From Acidobacteriota bacterium (lineage in GTDB: Bacteria; Acidobacteriota; Terriglobia; Terriglobales; Acidobacteriaceae): DNA of 6,530 nucleotides. This document shows, in pieces, positions 5,949 to 6,530 of this stretch. The notes below the pieces were generated by a model, which made no database searches, was not told the origin of the DNA, and saw nothing but the letters and a program-made list of their open reading frames with translations. The stretch is taken from the NCBI GenBank assembly GCA_021809235.1, contig JAKBAG010000170.1, positions 1 to 6,530 of the forward strand, given 5' to 3'. Each line of letters begins with the position of its first letter. The first letter of the stretch is position 1. The position numbers were made by a program, and so were the translations under genes.

Positions 5949-6530
5949 TTATGCCGCAGGCAGCGTAAAGGAAAACACCGATCCATGACCCACCTGGCTG
6001 GTGCAACGGATCGTTCCCCGATGCGCCTCCAGAATCGCACGCACAATCGGCAGCCCCATTCCGGTTCCCGACACCAATCCGCGCCGTGACCGTCCGCGAT
6101 AGAACTTGTCAAAGATCATCGATTGTTCCAGCTCGTCGATTCCGGCTCCGCGGTCGGCCACATGCACCGTCACCACTCCCGCCTCGTACTCGGCGCTTAC
6201 GTGAATCGGGCTTCCCGGCTCCGAATACTTGATCGCATTCTCCAGCAGGTGATGCATCGCCTTCGTGATATAGGCCAGATCCATCTTCGCCAGAGGCAGG
6301 CTATCCGGAATCCGCACCTCCACCGGATGCGCTGCCAGCGCCTCGGCCACCTCTGCCATGGCTTGCTCCACGGCGGCCCGCACTGGATGCGGCTGCAGAT
6401 CCAGCTTCACCTCGCGCGCGTCCAGTTGTGCCATCTCCACCGCTTCGGCAATCAGCCGGTTCAGCCGGTCCGTCTCCTCTTCGATCACCGCCAGCAGCTC
6501 TTCCCTCTGCTCCGCATCCAGATTCGGCAT
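5949..6530 (-). CDS. Sensor histidine kinase, C-terminal part (KdpD-like kinase core)
   Basis: The visible 193 residues are the end of a two-component sensor kinase, which phosphorylates itself on His and passes the phosphate to a response regulator. The first codons (LDAEQREELLAVIEEETDRLNRLI, in pieces, then EMAQLDA) are the second helix of the dimerisation domain, so the phosphorylated His and any sensor domain lie upstream, outside the window; the Met at the edge is internal. The ATPase domain is complete: N-box LLENAIKYS with Asn98, G1 box DRGAGI (126-131), F-box FDKFYRG (140-146), G2 box GTGMGLPI (155-162), and the closing GSVFSFTLP. The wording of the helix and FDKFYR block resembles KdpD, but the resemblance is common to many kinases, so potassium sensing is not implied. 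It is convergent with the SASA gene and probably unrelated to the sugar locus. Confidence 0.9.
   Translation of the reverse strand: MPNLDAEQREELLAVIEEETDRLNRLIAEAVEMAQLDAREVKLDLQPHPVRAAVEQAMAEVAEALAAHPVEVRIPDSLPLAKMDLAYITKAMHHLLENAIKYSEPGSPIHVSAEYEAGVVTVHVADRGAGIDELEQSMIFDKFYRGRSRRGLVSGTGMGLPIVRAILEAHRGTIRCTSQVGHGSVFSFTLPAA

Noticed and set aside
5949..6530. A KdpD assignment with a potassium-transport role
   Set aside because: Only the generic kinase core is visible, without the N-terminal KdpD and Usp domains or kdp genes, so the resemblance does not support a specific sensor role.

Overview
The window is a compact plant-polysaccharide side-chain degradation locus from a GC-rich Gram-negative bacterium. 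Signal peptides on the enzymes, the GC-rich codon use and the mix of families (GH127, CE1-like esterase, GH51, SASA-type esterase, KdpD-like kinase end) would fit an Acidobacteriota soil bacterium of the Terriglobus/Granulicella kind. That assignment rests on family resemblance alone: there is no rRNA or marker gene here, so it is tentative.

Layout: positions 1-3560 hold three minus-strand genes that read as one operon. In order of transcription they are an exported GH51 alpha-L-arabinofuranosidase (3560-1860), an exported alpha/beta-hydrolase esterase of the CE1/esterase-D type (1792-686), and the N-terminal third of a DUF1680/GH127 beta-L-arabinofuranosidase-like protein with a Tat signal (647-1, cut by the window edge). 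Gaps are 67 and 38 bases, and each start has a Shine-Dalgarno-like sequence. A 337-base divergent intergenic region (3561-3897) follows. Then comes a plus-strand SASA-family (sialate O-acetylesterase-like) carbohydrate acetylesterase (3898-5889). After a 59-base convergent gap with a strong hairpin, the C-terminal part of a histidine kinase lies on the minus strand (6530-5949, cut by the window edge).

How they work together (inference): the two esterases would remove acyl groups (acetyl, possibly feruloyl) from hemicellulose or pectin side chains. GH51 would cut alpha-L-arabinofuranosyl residues and GH127 beta-L-arabinofuranosyl residues. All four enzymes carry export signals, so they probably act in the periplasm or outside the cell. 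The divergent promoter region holds a near-perfect 16-base LacI-family-type palindrome and a second, weaker copy sharing its 8-base core. Their centres are 85 bases apart, about eight helical turns, which suggests sugar-responsive repression of one or both transcription units, perhaps with looping.

I found no RNA gene, CRISPR array, insertion sequence or phage-like feature. The enzymes belong to known families. The regulatory architecture of the divergent region and the intercistronic hairpin are the parts most worth a second look.
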